Assembly: GCA_020342235.1 (NCBI GenBank)
Contig: CP073217.1
Coordinates: 186,001-250,000 of the forward strand
Reading direction: 5' to 3'
DNA: 64,000 bases
Source of the DNA: Saccharomycopsis phalli
Taxonomy: Eukaryota > Ascomycota > Saccharomycetes > Ascoideales > Saccharomycopsidaceae
Below the pieces are notes generated by a model, which saw only the letters and a program-made list of their open reading frames with translations, searched no databases and was not told where the DNA came from. Of the stretch, positions 10,191 through 21,052 are shown piece after piece. Position numbers and translations under genes: made by a program. The stretch's first letter is position 1. Every line of letters starts with the position of its first letter.

Positions 10191-10367
10191 ATGTTGTTTC
10201 AAAAAGTGTTTGTTGGTCTTGTTGTTGCATTGATGGCGCAATCACTTCCAGTGTCGTCTGAGGGGTCTCGAGGGGTCATTGGACTATTAAATGGTGGTTT
10301 CATTGGCACATTTGCGAAGAGACAGGCAGAGAGACAAGAACAAAGTGCAAGAACCGGGAAGGTGTGA
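10191..10367 (+). CDS. Small secreted protein related to the 7060-9339 gene
   Basis: 58 residues from the ATG at 10191. The N-terminus MLFQKVFVGLVVALMAQSLP resembles the signal peptide of the large repeat protein (MLIQ, then a hydrophobic core, then SLP). It is followed by a glycine-rich hydrophobic segment (GVIGLLNGGFIG), which parallels the FLGALISGALRIAG stretch of the larger protein. After that come a dibasic KR (a possible Kex2-type site, residues about 41-42) and a charged tail. The repeat region is absent. It may be a short paralogue, or the 5' remains of one. Function is unknown. Being short, it could also be a chance frame, but the signal peptide match with its neighbour argues against that. 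Confidence 0.55.
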   Translation: MLFQKVFVGLVVALMAQSLPVSSEGSRGVIGLLNGGFIGTFAKRQAERQEQSARTGKV

Positions 10368-10734
10368 TGTGCGAGTGATAAAGGTGTGAAAAAATAGAGA
10401 TTATCTTGTGGCAAAAGGATGCACAAGAGGTGGAATGGGCAAATGGCGATAGGCAGGGACCGAGGCTATTTGGAAAGAGTAATTTTGAATGATTAGAATT
10501 AACGAATTAACGAGATGATAAAATCGTGAAAATTATAAAATAAACAAAATATTTAGGCCATGCTCAGGCAGTATGAGACAATAATATGATGAACCAGTAA
10601 ATATGTAGACTCATTTAATAAGTACAGGCCATGCCACATACTCTTACAACCGCCTTGTTGCAATAATCGTGAGCTTTGATCATTAACTATGCCATCAACT
10701 ATTCATATAATATAAAAGAATCCAATAGAATCGT

Positions 10735-11181
10735 CTATGAAATCCATACCCAGAAAAAAAATAGAAATACCGCAAAAAAGAACAAAAACCACACACGCCA
10801 CCCGATTCCCGCGTTCTTGCTCATAATCATCATCCGATTGTACGTCAACTTCACTTGGGTACTGGCACTGCTAAACGTCTCGTTTAAACTATTCATGGTC
10901 TGACTAGACCCCCGGATCTCAGACCCCATCCGAACGCCTAGATCCTTTAGCAACTTCACCTTGCCATGGATCCCCTCCATAGCCTCTTCGTTTTGCGACT
11001 CCAAAGTCGACATCAACGACTGATTGTACGCCTGGGTCTTTTTCTCGTCCTTCTCATACGGCGAAGGTGTACGATAATCACTCAACGAGCCTTTGCTTGA
11101 GTTCTGGTTCAAGAACAAATTCGTTCTCCGTGTAGATGCTTCTCCAAATAAATTCGTTCTTTGATCCCGCAGAGAATACAT
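10735..11181 (-). CDS. BET1: Bet1 Qc-SNARE of ER-Golgi transport
   Basis: 148 residues, close to the 142 of S. cerevisiae Bet1. Bet1 forms the ER-to-Golgi fusion complex with Sed5, Bos1 and Sec22. Seen here: a variable N-terminus, a SNARE helix from about residue 57 with LESQNEEAM, LLKDLGVRMGSEIRGSSQT (glutamine 94 as the likely zero-layer residue), and one C-terminal transmembrane segment at about 128-147 ending FFWVWIS, which is almost the yeast Bet1 C-terminus. The start chosen is the first ATG. In S. cerevisiae BET1 has an intron near the start; here the N-terminus reads continuously, although a GTAAGT lies upstream on the minus strand, so an extra 5' exon cannot be excluded. Confidence 0.95.
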   Translation of the reverse strand: MYSLRDQRTNLFGEASTRRTNLFLNQNSSKGSLSDYRTPSPYEKDEKKTQAYNQSLMSTLESQNEEAMEGIHGKVKLLKDLGVRMGSEIRGSSQTMNSLNETFSSASTQVKLTYNRMMIMSKNAGIGWRVWFLFFFAVFLFFFWVWIS

Positions 11182-12072
11182 GCTGTTCTTTACATCGTAT
11201 AAAACGGCCTTGAGTTGTTGCGATGCACTTACCCGGACTCAATCGCCGGAATTTTCCACAGGTGTGAGTTACAGTGAGATATCTGGTGTAGAATATTTTG
11301 TGCAATTTGGAAATATAACACGGCTCCATACACATCTGATTAGCTCAGAGAATTTCTGTAGCGATATAAGGTTGTACTTTGTCAGTCTTGGGTTCTAATC
11401 ATCACTCGCTGAGTGTTTATTCAAGTACTTTGCTGCAAGTATAACTCAAAATATACTGATGAATAGCTTACGCTTTACCAGAATCATAGAACTGAATCGA
11501 ATATGCTAAATATTTGACGGGATCATAAGGAGTGTTAAATATTCAACGGTATTATAAGGCTGAAGTTGGTTTTTTCCTCATCACATCTAGCACATCGCCG
11601 CTATGATACTAAACACTGACGTTTGATGTTACACGCAAATCTCTGGTTTTGCTTGCATTTTAGTCCCCTAAACCTATCGGAGATCTTTCCGTTCATGTGA
11701 AACCTTCCAAATAATTCACGTACTGTAACGTATCACCCATTTTCTGTGGTGATAAACGATCGTTACTACAGTTGGCAGAGATTTACAGGACCTTAAGCAG
11801 TAGTTATATAGCCATTTGATTGGTTGTTCCTTTGAAATTAAATGGTTGATTGTTAAACTATTTGGCTTTTATACTGGTCGTAATGCCTCACTACAATACA
11901 CTTGAACATTCACAGATGGAACGTAACATACAGAGATGCGCAGTTTCTATGTTGCCGATCATACGAGTCTATTTATCACGAGACTGATGACATACCCTGC
12001 ATTTCCATTGTAAACTTCAGATTTTTGCATTAGCTTGCACGTCAACCTGTCAAAATAATTTTGTTTTAAGGA
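11182..12072. other. Intergenic region, no gene seen
   Basis: AT-rich DNA between BET1 (its upstream side) and the first tRNA-Thr gene. No convincing protein, RNA or repeat recognised. Confidence 0.4.
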
Positions 12073-12145
12073 GCCCTTATGGCCAAGTTGGTAAGGCGCC
12101 ACACTAGTAATGTGGCGATCCTCAGTTCGAATCTGAGTGAGGGCA
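12073..12145 (+). tRNA. tRNA-Thr (anticodon AGT)
   Basis: 73 nt, no intron. Acceptor GCCCTTA pairs with TGAGGGC, discriminator A. Anticodon arm CCACA-CTAGTAA-TGTGG gives AGT. The T arm carries GTTCGAATC (B box). The Pol III terminator TTTTTT lies a few bases downstream. Two further copies lie at 13109 and 56097. Confidence 0.97.
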
Positions 12146-12207
12146 CTCTTTTTTGACGCATTAAATGTTTGCACGTGATTGACAAAAAGGCTACGTATAA
12201 AAAATGC

Positions 12208-12660
12208 TTGTTGGCTGTAGCTACACTAGGCTCTAGTGAAGAAAATTTGATATTCCCGTCTAAATTTAAGGACAATGTCGCTATAAAAGTTATACAAGAA
12301 AATCCTGCTTATGGTTATAAAGATGTTTGAATTGTTCTTAAGATTTAAGAAATAATTCTAGAGCCGTCAGTGTCATCACATCTGTATCCGGTAGCCGCTC
12401 CTGTGTTGCTGTGAAGAACAGATTTAGATATCCAGTAGTAATGAGTGAAATCCAATGAGTCTGCGTACCACACTTTCATTTGTAAAGGGATGGGCAACTT
12501 GGGATCGCAATTTGGATTGAATTGTGTTTTGACGTTACTTGATGTTAGACTTCCATTAATGTGGTTAATCGGGCTTAAAATCTTTTGGGGCGTGCTGTTA
12601 ATTAACGAATCACTAATATACTTTTATCTAAAAGGAATCAATTCCAACTCCCCCTGGTTG
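12208..12660 (-). mobile_element. LINE 3' relic including C-terminal coding remains
   Basis: The 3'-end block (TACACTAGGCTC and ATTCCCGTCTAAA landmarks) at 12208-12330 is followed on the minus strand by decayed coding sequence. Its translation resembles the C-terminus at 28459-29181 (KILSPIN, QFNPNCDP against KNILSLIS, QFNPECDP). The plus-strand frame at 12445-12711 is simply the antisense of this relic. It sits 62 bp downstream of a tRNA-Thr gene. Confidence 0.7.
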
Positions 12661-12918
12661 TTGATGGTGTATCTATTGGGACGTGGAGTAAAGTCATCAG
12701 TGATTAATTGAGATTGACAGATTGAGCCTATAAAAGTAATTTGGAAAAATGTTCAAGTTGTGCAAATTGTTGTATGTTTTGAAAAATAGTCATGACTATA
12801 TTTGTGATTGACGTACCAGTTTAATCCCAGGTACCATTGAACTTTGGCTCTGTGATATGAACTTGAAGTAAAAGATACTAAACCAAAGACATTGCATTAA
12901 CCAAAGTGCCATGCTAGT

Positions 12919-13055
12919 AGCGTAACGAGAAAAGGTCAGATGAACCTTCCACGCGATAATAAATGGGTAGCGGATGAATGGTTAAGGTGACATGATTATC
13001 CCCATGTTGACGATAGTGTTGCAACGAATAGCCCAGGCTAATTTCGTCATTAGCA
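12919..13055 (+). repeat. Decayed LTR fragment (family K) upstream of tRNA-Thr
   Basis: TAACGAGAAAAGGTCAG, then GGATGAATGGTTAAGG, a GATTATCCCCATG block and AACGAATAGCCCAGGCTAATTTCG follow the order of the K LTR at 29512-30121. The end lies about 54 bp before the tRNA. Old. Confidence 0.55.
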
Positions 13056-13108
13056 GCGTATTTTGCCCTAAAAACTTGATGGCTGACCTGTTGTATAAGT
13101 TTTAAGAA

Positions 13109-13181
13109 GCCCTTATGGCCAAGTTGGTAAGGCGCCACACTAGTAATGTGGCGATCCTCAGTTCAAATCTGAGTGAGGGCA
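13109..13181 (+). tRNA. tRNA-Thr (anticodon AGT)
   Basis: Same as the copy at 12073 except one T-loop base (GTTCAAATC). Followed by TTCTTTTTT as terminator. Confidence 0.97.
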
Positions 13182-13648
13182 TTCTTTTTTGCCTCAGTCC
13201 AACTATAATAGCATGAGTTGTGCCTGGAGCATTCTCGGATGTGTATAGCACTGTTATACTTCTAATGAAGCGTGATTATAATAGTTTCATTTAGTTTTTT
13301 TTTTTTTTTTTTGAATGGCTGCTTGCGAGACACACTGGCTTACTGGAGTAACTTGTGAAGCATTGGAAATTCGTTGACGATCCAACATTGATTGGTAAAT
13401 TTATTAGAAATTCATTGCCTAATACAAATAATTGTACTGTCTTATTAGTATCCGATGGAAACCTTGCTACATGGGAATGAAAGCAATTGTCGTCATCAGT
13501 GAATGACTGGAGTTGTATGCATTGTAGTATAAATGAGCCGTTCGATTGAACCACTTTTCATCAAAGTAGTTGGTACATGACGAGCATACAGCTTATATTA
13601 TGTAATATCGTACCTAAGCGGCACGGTGGCATACATGAAGAAAATATC
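13182..13648. other. Intergenic region with T18 tract
   Basis: No gene seen. An 18-base run of T lies at 13295-13312. Confidence 0.5.
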
Positions 13649-13932
13649 TGTTGAAGATCTCATAAATTAAGGAGATCGACAATGATCACATATATTAAGG
13701 ATATTGTCCTGTTGGTGATCTATTTAATTTATGAGATCACCGGTACAGACATTTAAAGTTGTGTATAAATGAATGCATCTCAGAGAATATAAATGGTGAG
13801 CAGATAGAACAAGAGAATATCACGGAGTTTAGATTAATATAAATGGCAATGAAATAGCTAGATAGAAAAGCAAGAGAAGATGAATTGTCTACAACCGTAG
13901 ATTCGGAAGCCATTTGGAAAATCCTGCGGCAG
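13649..13932 (+). repeat. Decayed solo LTR, family B
   Basis: Begins TGTTGAAGATCTCATAAATTAAGGAGATCG and keeps the family-B order: GAGATCACCGGTACAGAC, GCATCTCAGAGAATATAAATGG, CTACAAC and GGAAGCCATT. Solo and old. The 3' boundary is approximate. Confidence 0.7.
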
Positions 13933-15982
13933 CATTACTGTGAAAGAAAGCCCTTTGTCAGCCCACATTCGGCTGCTTAAGATTAAAAACTTTGATTGGG
14001 GCTGCTGTATCGTTGATACATAGTACTGGTAGTGGTTGTGTGAGAATCTTGGTCGCCCTTGTTGTCAAGTTTGACCGCTGAATCACATTATGTTAGAAAT
14101 AATATATAAATAAATAGGTTACATGAAAGTTTTTTAGTTTACAGTGGGTACGTCAGTACAAGTCACCAGTCGAGTGCCCCAGTAACTATGTCACATCATA
14201 TTTGACGATTTAACCTGCGTACCATTTGCGGTAAATCATTTATGTACACTTTTACATAAACGCCTGTGTGATATTTATTGCAACTTGGAACTTCGCTCTT
14301 GAAGGTACATCTTTGGGTAAAATAGTTTATTCCATCAGATATTCTACTTACAAAAAGGCTAAACTACATCTTTTATGGTGAGTGGACATTATGGTCACGT
14401 GTTTCATACTGTATGGTAACATTTCATGATGTCACGTGGTTATTTTCCACACGTGCCTTGGTTATTCACAATATGTACAAAGGTAAAGTGAATTGTATTT
14501 CTTTTAGCGGCATTTCATATGATAGTGCTAATATATGTTTCTACACAATCAACACTTGGTTAAAGCGGTACCCCAAAAACACTAAGCGGACTCCAACACC
14601 GGCATATGTGGTGTACCGTAATTGCTATGCGGCAAACAAACATCCGATCATATAAATACCCAATAAATGCTAATTGCACCAATGGCATTTGGAAATCACT
14701 CAATGTGCCATATTTACTAGGCGGCAAGCAGCACATCCTGACATATACCTCATGAATGCCACTAACCTTTTGGTCCAATTGAGCATGGTATACCCAACTT
14801 AGATTCCTTCTTGTTATTTTACGCATGTTTCACTGAGCGGCATATTCTTTTGCAAATTTTTTTTGAGTTGATTTTCGACTTTACATTTTCAGGGTCATGC
14901 ACCAATTTGTCGGAACAGCAAATACGGCTTAAACCGTGGGTGTACAATCCTCAAAAGAATCGGTAAAATTTCTCAATGTAGATGTACCACGAGATTTGAA
15001 TCCACAATTATGAATCGAGTCGGGCGACTAGCATATTATAGCCGATTTGTACGATGCCCCCGTATGTTTTATTGTCCGAAGAACGGGTACATGAAATCTC
15101 ACAACAGGTCCTGAATAGTGTCTTAGACGACGTCTGAAACGTTAGATTCGGAGTCAGGCGGATGTGACTATTTGTTGGAAAACAATCGGAATTTTTAAAA
15201 GATAATTTTGGAAGATGATGGTTTTGGAATTCTTGCAATAAGGTTGTGTAGTGAATACTACAATGTGAATACTTGGTGTGATTTGTAGCTACATGGGTTA
15301 TCGTCTTGCTGAAAAGTGGGAGCGTACAATTAATAGAAATGCCCTGCGTTAAGGAAATTGCAATGTACAAGCAGCTTTGGACAACGTCAGTCACGCAAAA
15401 TCAAACTAGACTGGCAGCTGGCAGTCTGACTGAGGATTTTTAATGGGCGGAAGATCACCGAAATCTGTAGACTGCATTGGGATCTGCGAATGTCTCAGCG
15501 AGAGATAAGGGTATTGGTGGAGTGTACTCTACGAGGACGCATCGTATGGGTATTCTAAAGGTGTTTTATTGGTGAGTTCTGGATGTATTTAGGTTGTGTT
15601 CACGTGGTATTCTCGTCAAATCAAGAGTACAGAGTAGATTGGTGTTCCAAGTGCCTGCATCAAGCAGGTCTGACACTTGCAAATCATTAGTGTATAGGTG
15701 GTAAGATTGCAAAGAATGAAGTAAAAATAGAGAGAATACGACAAGCAAAGCAACAGAGGAGATACGCGGGTGGCCGAGAATAGAATAACCAAAGCAATAG
15801 ATGAGATACGGGGAGTGGTTGAAACCAAGATGCAAGGGTTTTGAAGGTTTGAAATGAGATGTTAGACAATCGGCACCAGCGTTGTCTCGGCTTTTCATGT
15901 GTGTTGTGTACCGGTATCAGTACATTTTGCTTGTACGATCTGCGGAATTTTATATAAATCCAGAACGTTTTGTCTGACCTCC
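13933..15982. other. Long intergenic region, no gene seen
   Basis: No homology recognised. A minus-strand frame at 15008-15394 begins only with GTG and has no ATG near its start. A TATATAAAT at about 15951 is a plausible TATA box for the downstream reductase gene. Confidence 0.4.
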
Positions 15983-16876
15983 ATGACGGAATTCATACAA
16001 CTTCACTCAACTCGCAATGCCGTGATTACTGGCGCGGGAAGCGGCATTGGCTTTGCTCTAGCGTTGGAATTTGCCTCCAGAGGATACTCTGTGTTTGTTG
16101 TCGACGTGAAGTACCCTGAGACCGCAAAAGAGACGCTTCAGTCACATGGGATCAAGACTTTTGTCGGTGACGTTACAAACTCCGAGTTCATTCAGCAGTT
16201 CCGTGAGACTCTTGTATCACAACACAACGTGAACAGTCTCGATGTGTTGTACAACAACGCCGGAGTCAGCTGCCCATTACCTTCGGTGGATATCGATGAC
16301 CAGAACTTGGAACGTGTGTTCAAAGTCAATACCCTTGCCCCAATCAAATGGGTCCGTGAGTTCCACAAGTTGGTTATACGAGCCAAGGGCATCTTTGCAT
16401 TTACTGGATCATCAACAGGAGACGTTCCACTTCCTTTGGGTGCCGCATATTCAACTTCCAAGGCTGCCCTTGATCAATATGTCCGCAATCTTCACCTTGA
16501 ACTCAGTCCTCTTGGAGTTAAGGTAGTGAACGTAGTATCAGGGGTAGTGGACACCAGTATCCTTGGGGGGCAGCTTCCATTGTCCAAGGACTCTCTCTTC
16601 AACACAAAGGAGGGAAGAGATGCGATACAACATCGCCGACAGATGCTATTGGACCACAGTGCAATGAAGACATGTGACTATGCTAAACGAACGGTGGATC
16701 AGTTGGAAAGCGCAACCCCAAGTACTTTGAGAGTCTATGAAGGTGCCCACGCATACAGCTATAGTGTAGCTGCCAGAGTTTTACCAAACTGGATGGTAGA
16801 AGGTGCCATACGAAGTAAGTACAAGTTGAATGAGGTATACCCAGCGATCCACAGAGCAATGAGTGAGATGAGATAG
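15983..16876 (+). CDS. Short-chain dehydrogenase/reductase (Ayr1-like)
   Basis: 297 residues, classical SDR fold. Seen: the nucleotide-binding motif TGAGSGIG at 16-23, an acidic DV at 41-42, GDV at 62-64, NNAG at 91-94, asparagine near 116, catalytic serine in TGSS (about 143) and Y156-S-T-S-K160. The closest yeast type I recognise is Ayr1, the NADPH-dependent 1-acyldihydroxyacetone-phosphate reductase of lipid droplets and ER, but other SDRs share this layout. The true substrate is therefore uncertain. I chose the ATG opening MTEFIQLH, about 30 bp after a TATA-like element; the frame upstream of it opens only with non-ATG codons. No intron. It stands alone, with no clustered partner. Confidence 0.85.
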   Translation: MTEFIQLHSTRNAVITGAGSGIGFALALEFASRGYSVFVVDVKYPETAKETLQSHGIKTFVGDVTNSEFIQQFRETLVSQHNVNSLDVLYNNAGVSCPLPSVDIDDQNLERVFKVNTLAPIKWVREFHKLVIRAKGIFAFTGSSTGDVPLPLGAAYSTSKAALDQYVRNLHLELSPLGVKVVNVVSGVVDTSILGGQLPLSKDSLFNTKEGRDAIQHRRQMLLDHSAMKTCDYAKRTVDQLESATPSTLRVYEGAHAYSYSVAARVLPNWMVEGAIRSKYKLNEVYPAIHRAMSEMR

Positions 16877-17640
16877 AATGTGATTTATTGGATATCGTGT
16901 ATCTGGTCATGAGATATGAGACATGGCATATGATTATATTGGTATGGTATTGTGTGGAATGTAGTATTATTATGGCAGTGATAGTGCTAACATGATTATG
17001 GGGGTTATGATAATAAAGTAATATCTGTTTGCATTACAATATTCACAAGGGTCTGTACTGGTCATTTGTTGAAGTTCATTGTCACTAGTTGAATTAGTCA
17101 TGGCAATTAGCATAATATATATACTTTTACATTATTTATTCTTTTGGGATTGAACTGGATGAGTAGGTGCCTGTAGGATAATCAAACTGAGATCTAGGAT
17201 CTTTCTGTGTAAACATCTTTTCTTATCCGTTTCATAATCTTTAAACCCATTTCGGGTAAACAAAGATGTAGAATAATTGTTTTCAGACATAGAAAGTTGT
17301 CGTCAATCGTCCGTCAATCTGAATATCATGTGTTCATCTACATAAAACCTCAAGCAGTTTTAAAAATCTCCTTCCAAGTTTGGTCTTGTTAGTACAAGTC
17401 CAAGCCTACAGTCCTCGATAGCTGTTACAACCCAATTGATTTTCGTCTACATTTGTGATTGTCATGCATTCATTATGTCCCCGAACCCACCCTCCCCTAG
17501 GCTACTGGATCAACAGCTGGTAATAATAATAAAATGGTGTTCTGATGTTCGCTGATGATTATTGGTTAAAATTATTAAAAACATGAACATTGCTAGTTTT
17601 TTGCTGTTCGCCTCCAGTGGCCAGGGTACCAACATAAAAC
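16877..17640. other. Intergenic region between convergent genes
   Basis: 3' ends of the reductase (+) and the DIP1984-family gene (-) face each other. AT-rich, nothing else recognised. Confidence 0.4.
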
Positions 17641-18186
17641 TCACGTCTTGAAATCAAAGTCCGTCTTCCAATTGTTTTCCTGAATCAGGGATTCAAGGAG
17701 TCGGCGGTATTTTGTCATTGATTCCACTTTCGCGTTGATTTCCATAGGGTTAATCACCGAGACGTACACGATCGAGTCACTATTGTATCGTTCCAGCGGT
17801 ATAGCGGCTTCAAGAATCAGTTTGTACTTGTTGATATCCCTAGTGAGCTCTTCCTTTTCCATCAAGGCTTCCATAACAGACTTTTTCGAAATGCGGATGT
17901 TGCTGTCGACTGTATTTGTGTAAATTTTTCCTACCAACCCTACGTTATCCAAGTTATCGTAGTATGACGGATACTCCAAAATTGTATTTGCATTGGCCGT
18001 GTTTATGGCTGCTGTGAGCCTGAGTAATCTCGATGCAAGTCCGTTGTATTGATGGATAAGAGTTATAGGATTTTCTGTGGGTTCCACGCCCTCTTCTGTG
18101 GTAGCATTATCAGAAATCCGCGTTACCATTTCCAGCAACTGGTTTGAGTAATCTGCCTTGAGTCGAAGAGCGGCAGCTACTTTCAT
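17641..18186 (-). CDS. DIP1984-family protein (bacterial-type; likely acquired)
   Basis: 181 residues, from the first ATG (MKVAAAL). The whole length follows the bacterial DIP1984 family of small helical proteins of unknown function. Matching landmarks, in order: MK.A.AL..KAD at the start, NAT.EEG.EP.E.P near 27-41, then L..LTAAINTANA.T (bacterial version RRINRTN..T), E.L...IN.....LEAA and RYNSDS with YVSVINP (bacterial RYSRSEIKYV.TVDV), ending E.NW.TDF. Where bacterial members have a short DGRTL loop there is here an extra insert of about 25 residues (about 92-120). No intron, no signal peptide. I know of no standard yeast orthologue, so transfer from bacteria is inferred from family distribution. 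The gene looks intact. Molecular function unknown. Confidence 0.75.
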   Translation of the reverse strand: MKVAAALRLKADYSNQLLEMVTRISDNATTEEGVEPTENPITLIHQYNGLASRLLRLTAAINTANANTILEYPSYYDNLDNVGLVGKIYTNTVDSNIRISKKSVMEALMEKEELTRDINKYKLILEAAIPLERYNSDSIVYVSVINPMEINAKVESMTKYRRLLESLIQENNWKTDFDFKT

Positions 18187-19110
18187 TTTGATTTGAAGTC
18201 AGTTGATTAGAAAATTTAATAATGATCTTACAGCGAATGGTGTTCATTTTATACCTGCATTTATGAGTTGATTAGTGAACATAATTCAAGATTATGTAAA
18301 AATAGCTGCTGAGGAATGCATTGGGTAGATTAGTAATATGGTGACACATGGTAGCAAACAATAGATTTATTTTGATTGTATCTTGAAATGAACATTACTT
18401 GTAGCGATTATGAGATAATAAGATTATTATTATTATTAGTTTGCCTTTTGATATAATTATGGCTAATCCATGTAGAGCGTGTTACTTAATTGTAAATCAA
18501 AATCTAAAGCGCAATTAGTGATACTACATGACTTCTACACAAAAAATTACCAATGAACATTTTGGTAGCTTTTGCGAATCACAATGATGGTATTACGTAT
18601 CCTCCTTGGTCCAGAAATTTGGAACCACCAAATTCAAATCACTCATTAATTAAGACGCCAATCTGCAATACAATTCCAACAAGAGATATAATGTCGTCGT
18701 TTATAGATTTCTCTAAATTAGAAATATTAACCACTAAATATTTGTTTTTGTTCCTTTAGGATCTGGATAACCGGATTAGGCTTTGCTACATACTGAGATC
18801 TAACTGAATTAGCTATTCAAGTCTCTTCTTTCTATAGAGGAAAGTCGCCCTTCTTATAGAAAGTACAACGGTCTTCTTTAAGATTCTTGTTTACGAATAC
18901 GATGATGATGAACCTTGTTTGGAGACCTCACTATTATATTAACAGAGGAGGTTGGATAGTTGTTCCCCGCATCATTAAGTATGCTCGTTTATTCTGCCAT
19001 GGTTCAGAAATCACGGCACATAAATATATATAGTATGCTGGTATTCGTTGTTGAAGCCAGATGTGTTAACCAGGTTTCAATATTCAGTTCGGTTGAAGTT
19101 TCATGGAGTA
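18187..19110. other. Intergenic region, no gene seen
   Basis: AT-rich, upstream side of the DIP1984-family gene. A small frame at 18553-18759 shows no recognisable protein. Ends at the GAGTA target duplication of the next element. Confidence 0.4.
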
Positions 19111-20133
19111 TGACGTAATCTAGCAGATCCTTATGGCATCCATATCTTCTATTATAGATAATTCATCTTCTTGTTACTATTCTAGCTATTTTCTGTCCTA
19201 TTTATATTATTCTTTAAGATGCATTCAGTTATCCTTAACTTCAGATGTCTGTACCGGTGATCTCCTTAATGTATGACCCCACTGTCCATCTCCTTAATTT
19301 ATGAGATCCCCAATAGGACGATCTCCTTAATCTCTAGGATTTTCGACATCTTCAACATTTAATCTCTCAGATCTTCGACATCTTCAACACCCTCCCTTAA
19401 CTGAAAGCTTCTCATTCCACACAGAAATTAACTCATTGAATTTACTATCTGCTAGAATCTTTGTGAGCACGTCTGCAATATTTCTTCAGCACCAAGTTCT
19501 TCATCCTATGGTTCTAACCATCAAAGCATTTCTTTGACCCTACCGCCAATTATAGTTTCTTCAATTTCTTTGATCAATCGTTTCTGAAGCCTTCCACTTC
19601 AATTTCCTGCGCCATAGACATAGCGGAATAATAGCAGCTACCTTCATCAAAAACTAAGCATGCGTCACCGTAGCAATAATTAGTTTCGTCGGATAAAACA
19701 ACCGACACCTCTCATAGTGCTTCATATTATATGTAGACTCTCATCATCAATGGAATTTCATCAAAACTTGATAACCCATCAGTCATAACTGTTTTCCATC
19801 AGCACTTCTCCGGTTCTTTATTCGCATATATCATAACTCTTCACTTAACTGCCTTGATGCATTCATTCCTTTACCCCATTTTGCTAAGAATATCAGGAAA
19901 ATATCAACCCATGACGGGCTCCCATGAAACTGGTGAATAACTTTATTTCCAAATCTTCCACTTTAATCAGTCCTAACTATACCAACTCAGTGCAGTGATC
20001 CTTTACTCTGAAGTTGTCTCTCACTGACAATAATAAGCTTAATTAGCACTTCAATGCTTTCTGAAATACTTTCTTTTCCTTGTATTTCCTTTCATTGTAT
20101 CGATGATTTCAATCATGTCAGCTGCATAAATCA

Positions 20134-20452
20134 TCACAGCTCCTTCACTAATCACAGCTCCTTCACTAATCACAGCTCCTTCACTAATCACAGCTCCTTC
20201 ACTAATCACAGCTGTTTCACTAATTACCGATCTTTCACTAATTACCGATCTTTCACTAATTACCGATCTTTCACTAATTACCGATCTTTCACTAATCACC
20301 AATCTTTCACTAATCACCGATCTTTCACTAATCACCGATCTTTCATTAATCACCGATCTTTCACTAATCACCGATCTTTCATTAATCACAGCTCCTTCAT
20401 TAATCACAGCTGTTTCACTAATCACAGCTGCTTCACTAATTACAGCTGTTTC
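20134..20452. repeat. 18-bp minisatellite inside the non-autonomous element
   Basis: About 18 tandem copies of an 18-bp unit of the form TCACTAATCACAGCTCCT, with two main variants (..CACAGCTCCT and ..CACCGATCTT) arranged in blocks. Since 18 is a multiple of three, several frames stay open. The resulting six-residue periodic peptide is a consequence of the repeat, not evidence of a protein. Confidence 0.95.
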
Positions 20453-20569
20453 ACATCATTGTCTTTCATTTGGTCCAACTTTGCTTCTTCGCCAATGAAA
20501 CTAGAACTTCCTGAGCGTCATTACTATCCTGGTCAATCATATCTATTTGCCACTTGACATCCATGTCTG

Positions 20570-21052
20570 CTAATAAATCTCCTGACTATCCATAAGTCTC
20601 TTAATAAGTCTCCTGACTATCTATAAGTCTCTTAATAAGTCCCCTGACCTTCCATAAGTCTCTTAATAAGTCTCCTGACTATCTATAAGTCTCTTAATAA
20701 GTCCCCTGACTATCCATAAGTCTCTTAATAAATCTCCTGAGTATCTATAAGTCTCTTAATAAGTCCCCTGACCTTCCATAAGTCTCTTAATAAGTCTCCT
20801 GACTATCCATAAGTCTCTTAATAAATCTCCTGAGTATCTATAAGTCTCTTAATAAGTCCCCTGACCTTCCATAAGTCTCTTAATAAGTCTCCTGACTATC
20901 CATAAGTCTCTTAATAAATCTCCTGAGTATCTATAAGTCTCTTAATAAATCTCCTGACTATCTATAAGTCTCCTAATAAGTCTCCTGACTTTCATAAGTC
21001 TCTTAATAAGTCTCCTGACTTTCCATAAGTCTCTTAATAAGTCTCCTAATAA
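20570..21052. repeat. 31-bp minisatellite inside the non-autonomous element
   Basis: About 15 tandem copies of a 31-bp unit (CTGACTATCCATAAGTCTCT plus TAATAAGTCTC). Variants CTGACCTTCC and CTGAGTATC recur in a regular order, suggesting higher-order amplification of two- to three-unit blocks. Distinct from the 18-bp array 120 bp away. Confidence 0.95.

Noticed and set aside
11223-11240. GTAAGT upstream of BET1 as evidence for a 5' exon
   Set aside because: No ATG-bearing exon in frame and no TACTAAC-like branch site before the known start; kept only as a caveat.
12445-12711. Plus-strand frame of 88 codons, membrane-like
   Set aside because: It is the antisense of a decayed LINE C-terminus; the same antisense frame occurs at 28812-29009.
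15008-15394. Minus-strand frame of 128 codons with several cysteines
   Set aside because: Starts only at GTG, no ATG until its last codons, no signal peptide or family recognised.
15899-15982. N-terminal extension of the SDR reductase
   Set aside because: Opens with GTG, has no family similarity and overlaps the TATA-like region.
20051-20557. Open frames of 124 and 167 codons with six-residue periodicity (possible beta-helix-like hexapeptide protein)
   Set aside because: An 18-bp repeat automatically gives a six-residue periodic peptide in any open frame, both strands are open, the minus frame lacks an ATG start, and the spacing of hydrophobic and small residues does not fit the hexapeptide rule.
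20134-21052. CRISPR-like look of the two arrays
   Set aside because: Units are directly adjacent with no unique spacers, and the context is a eukaryotic LTR element.
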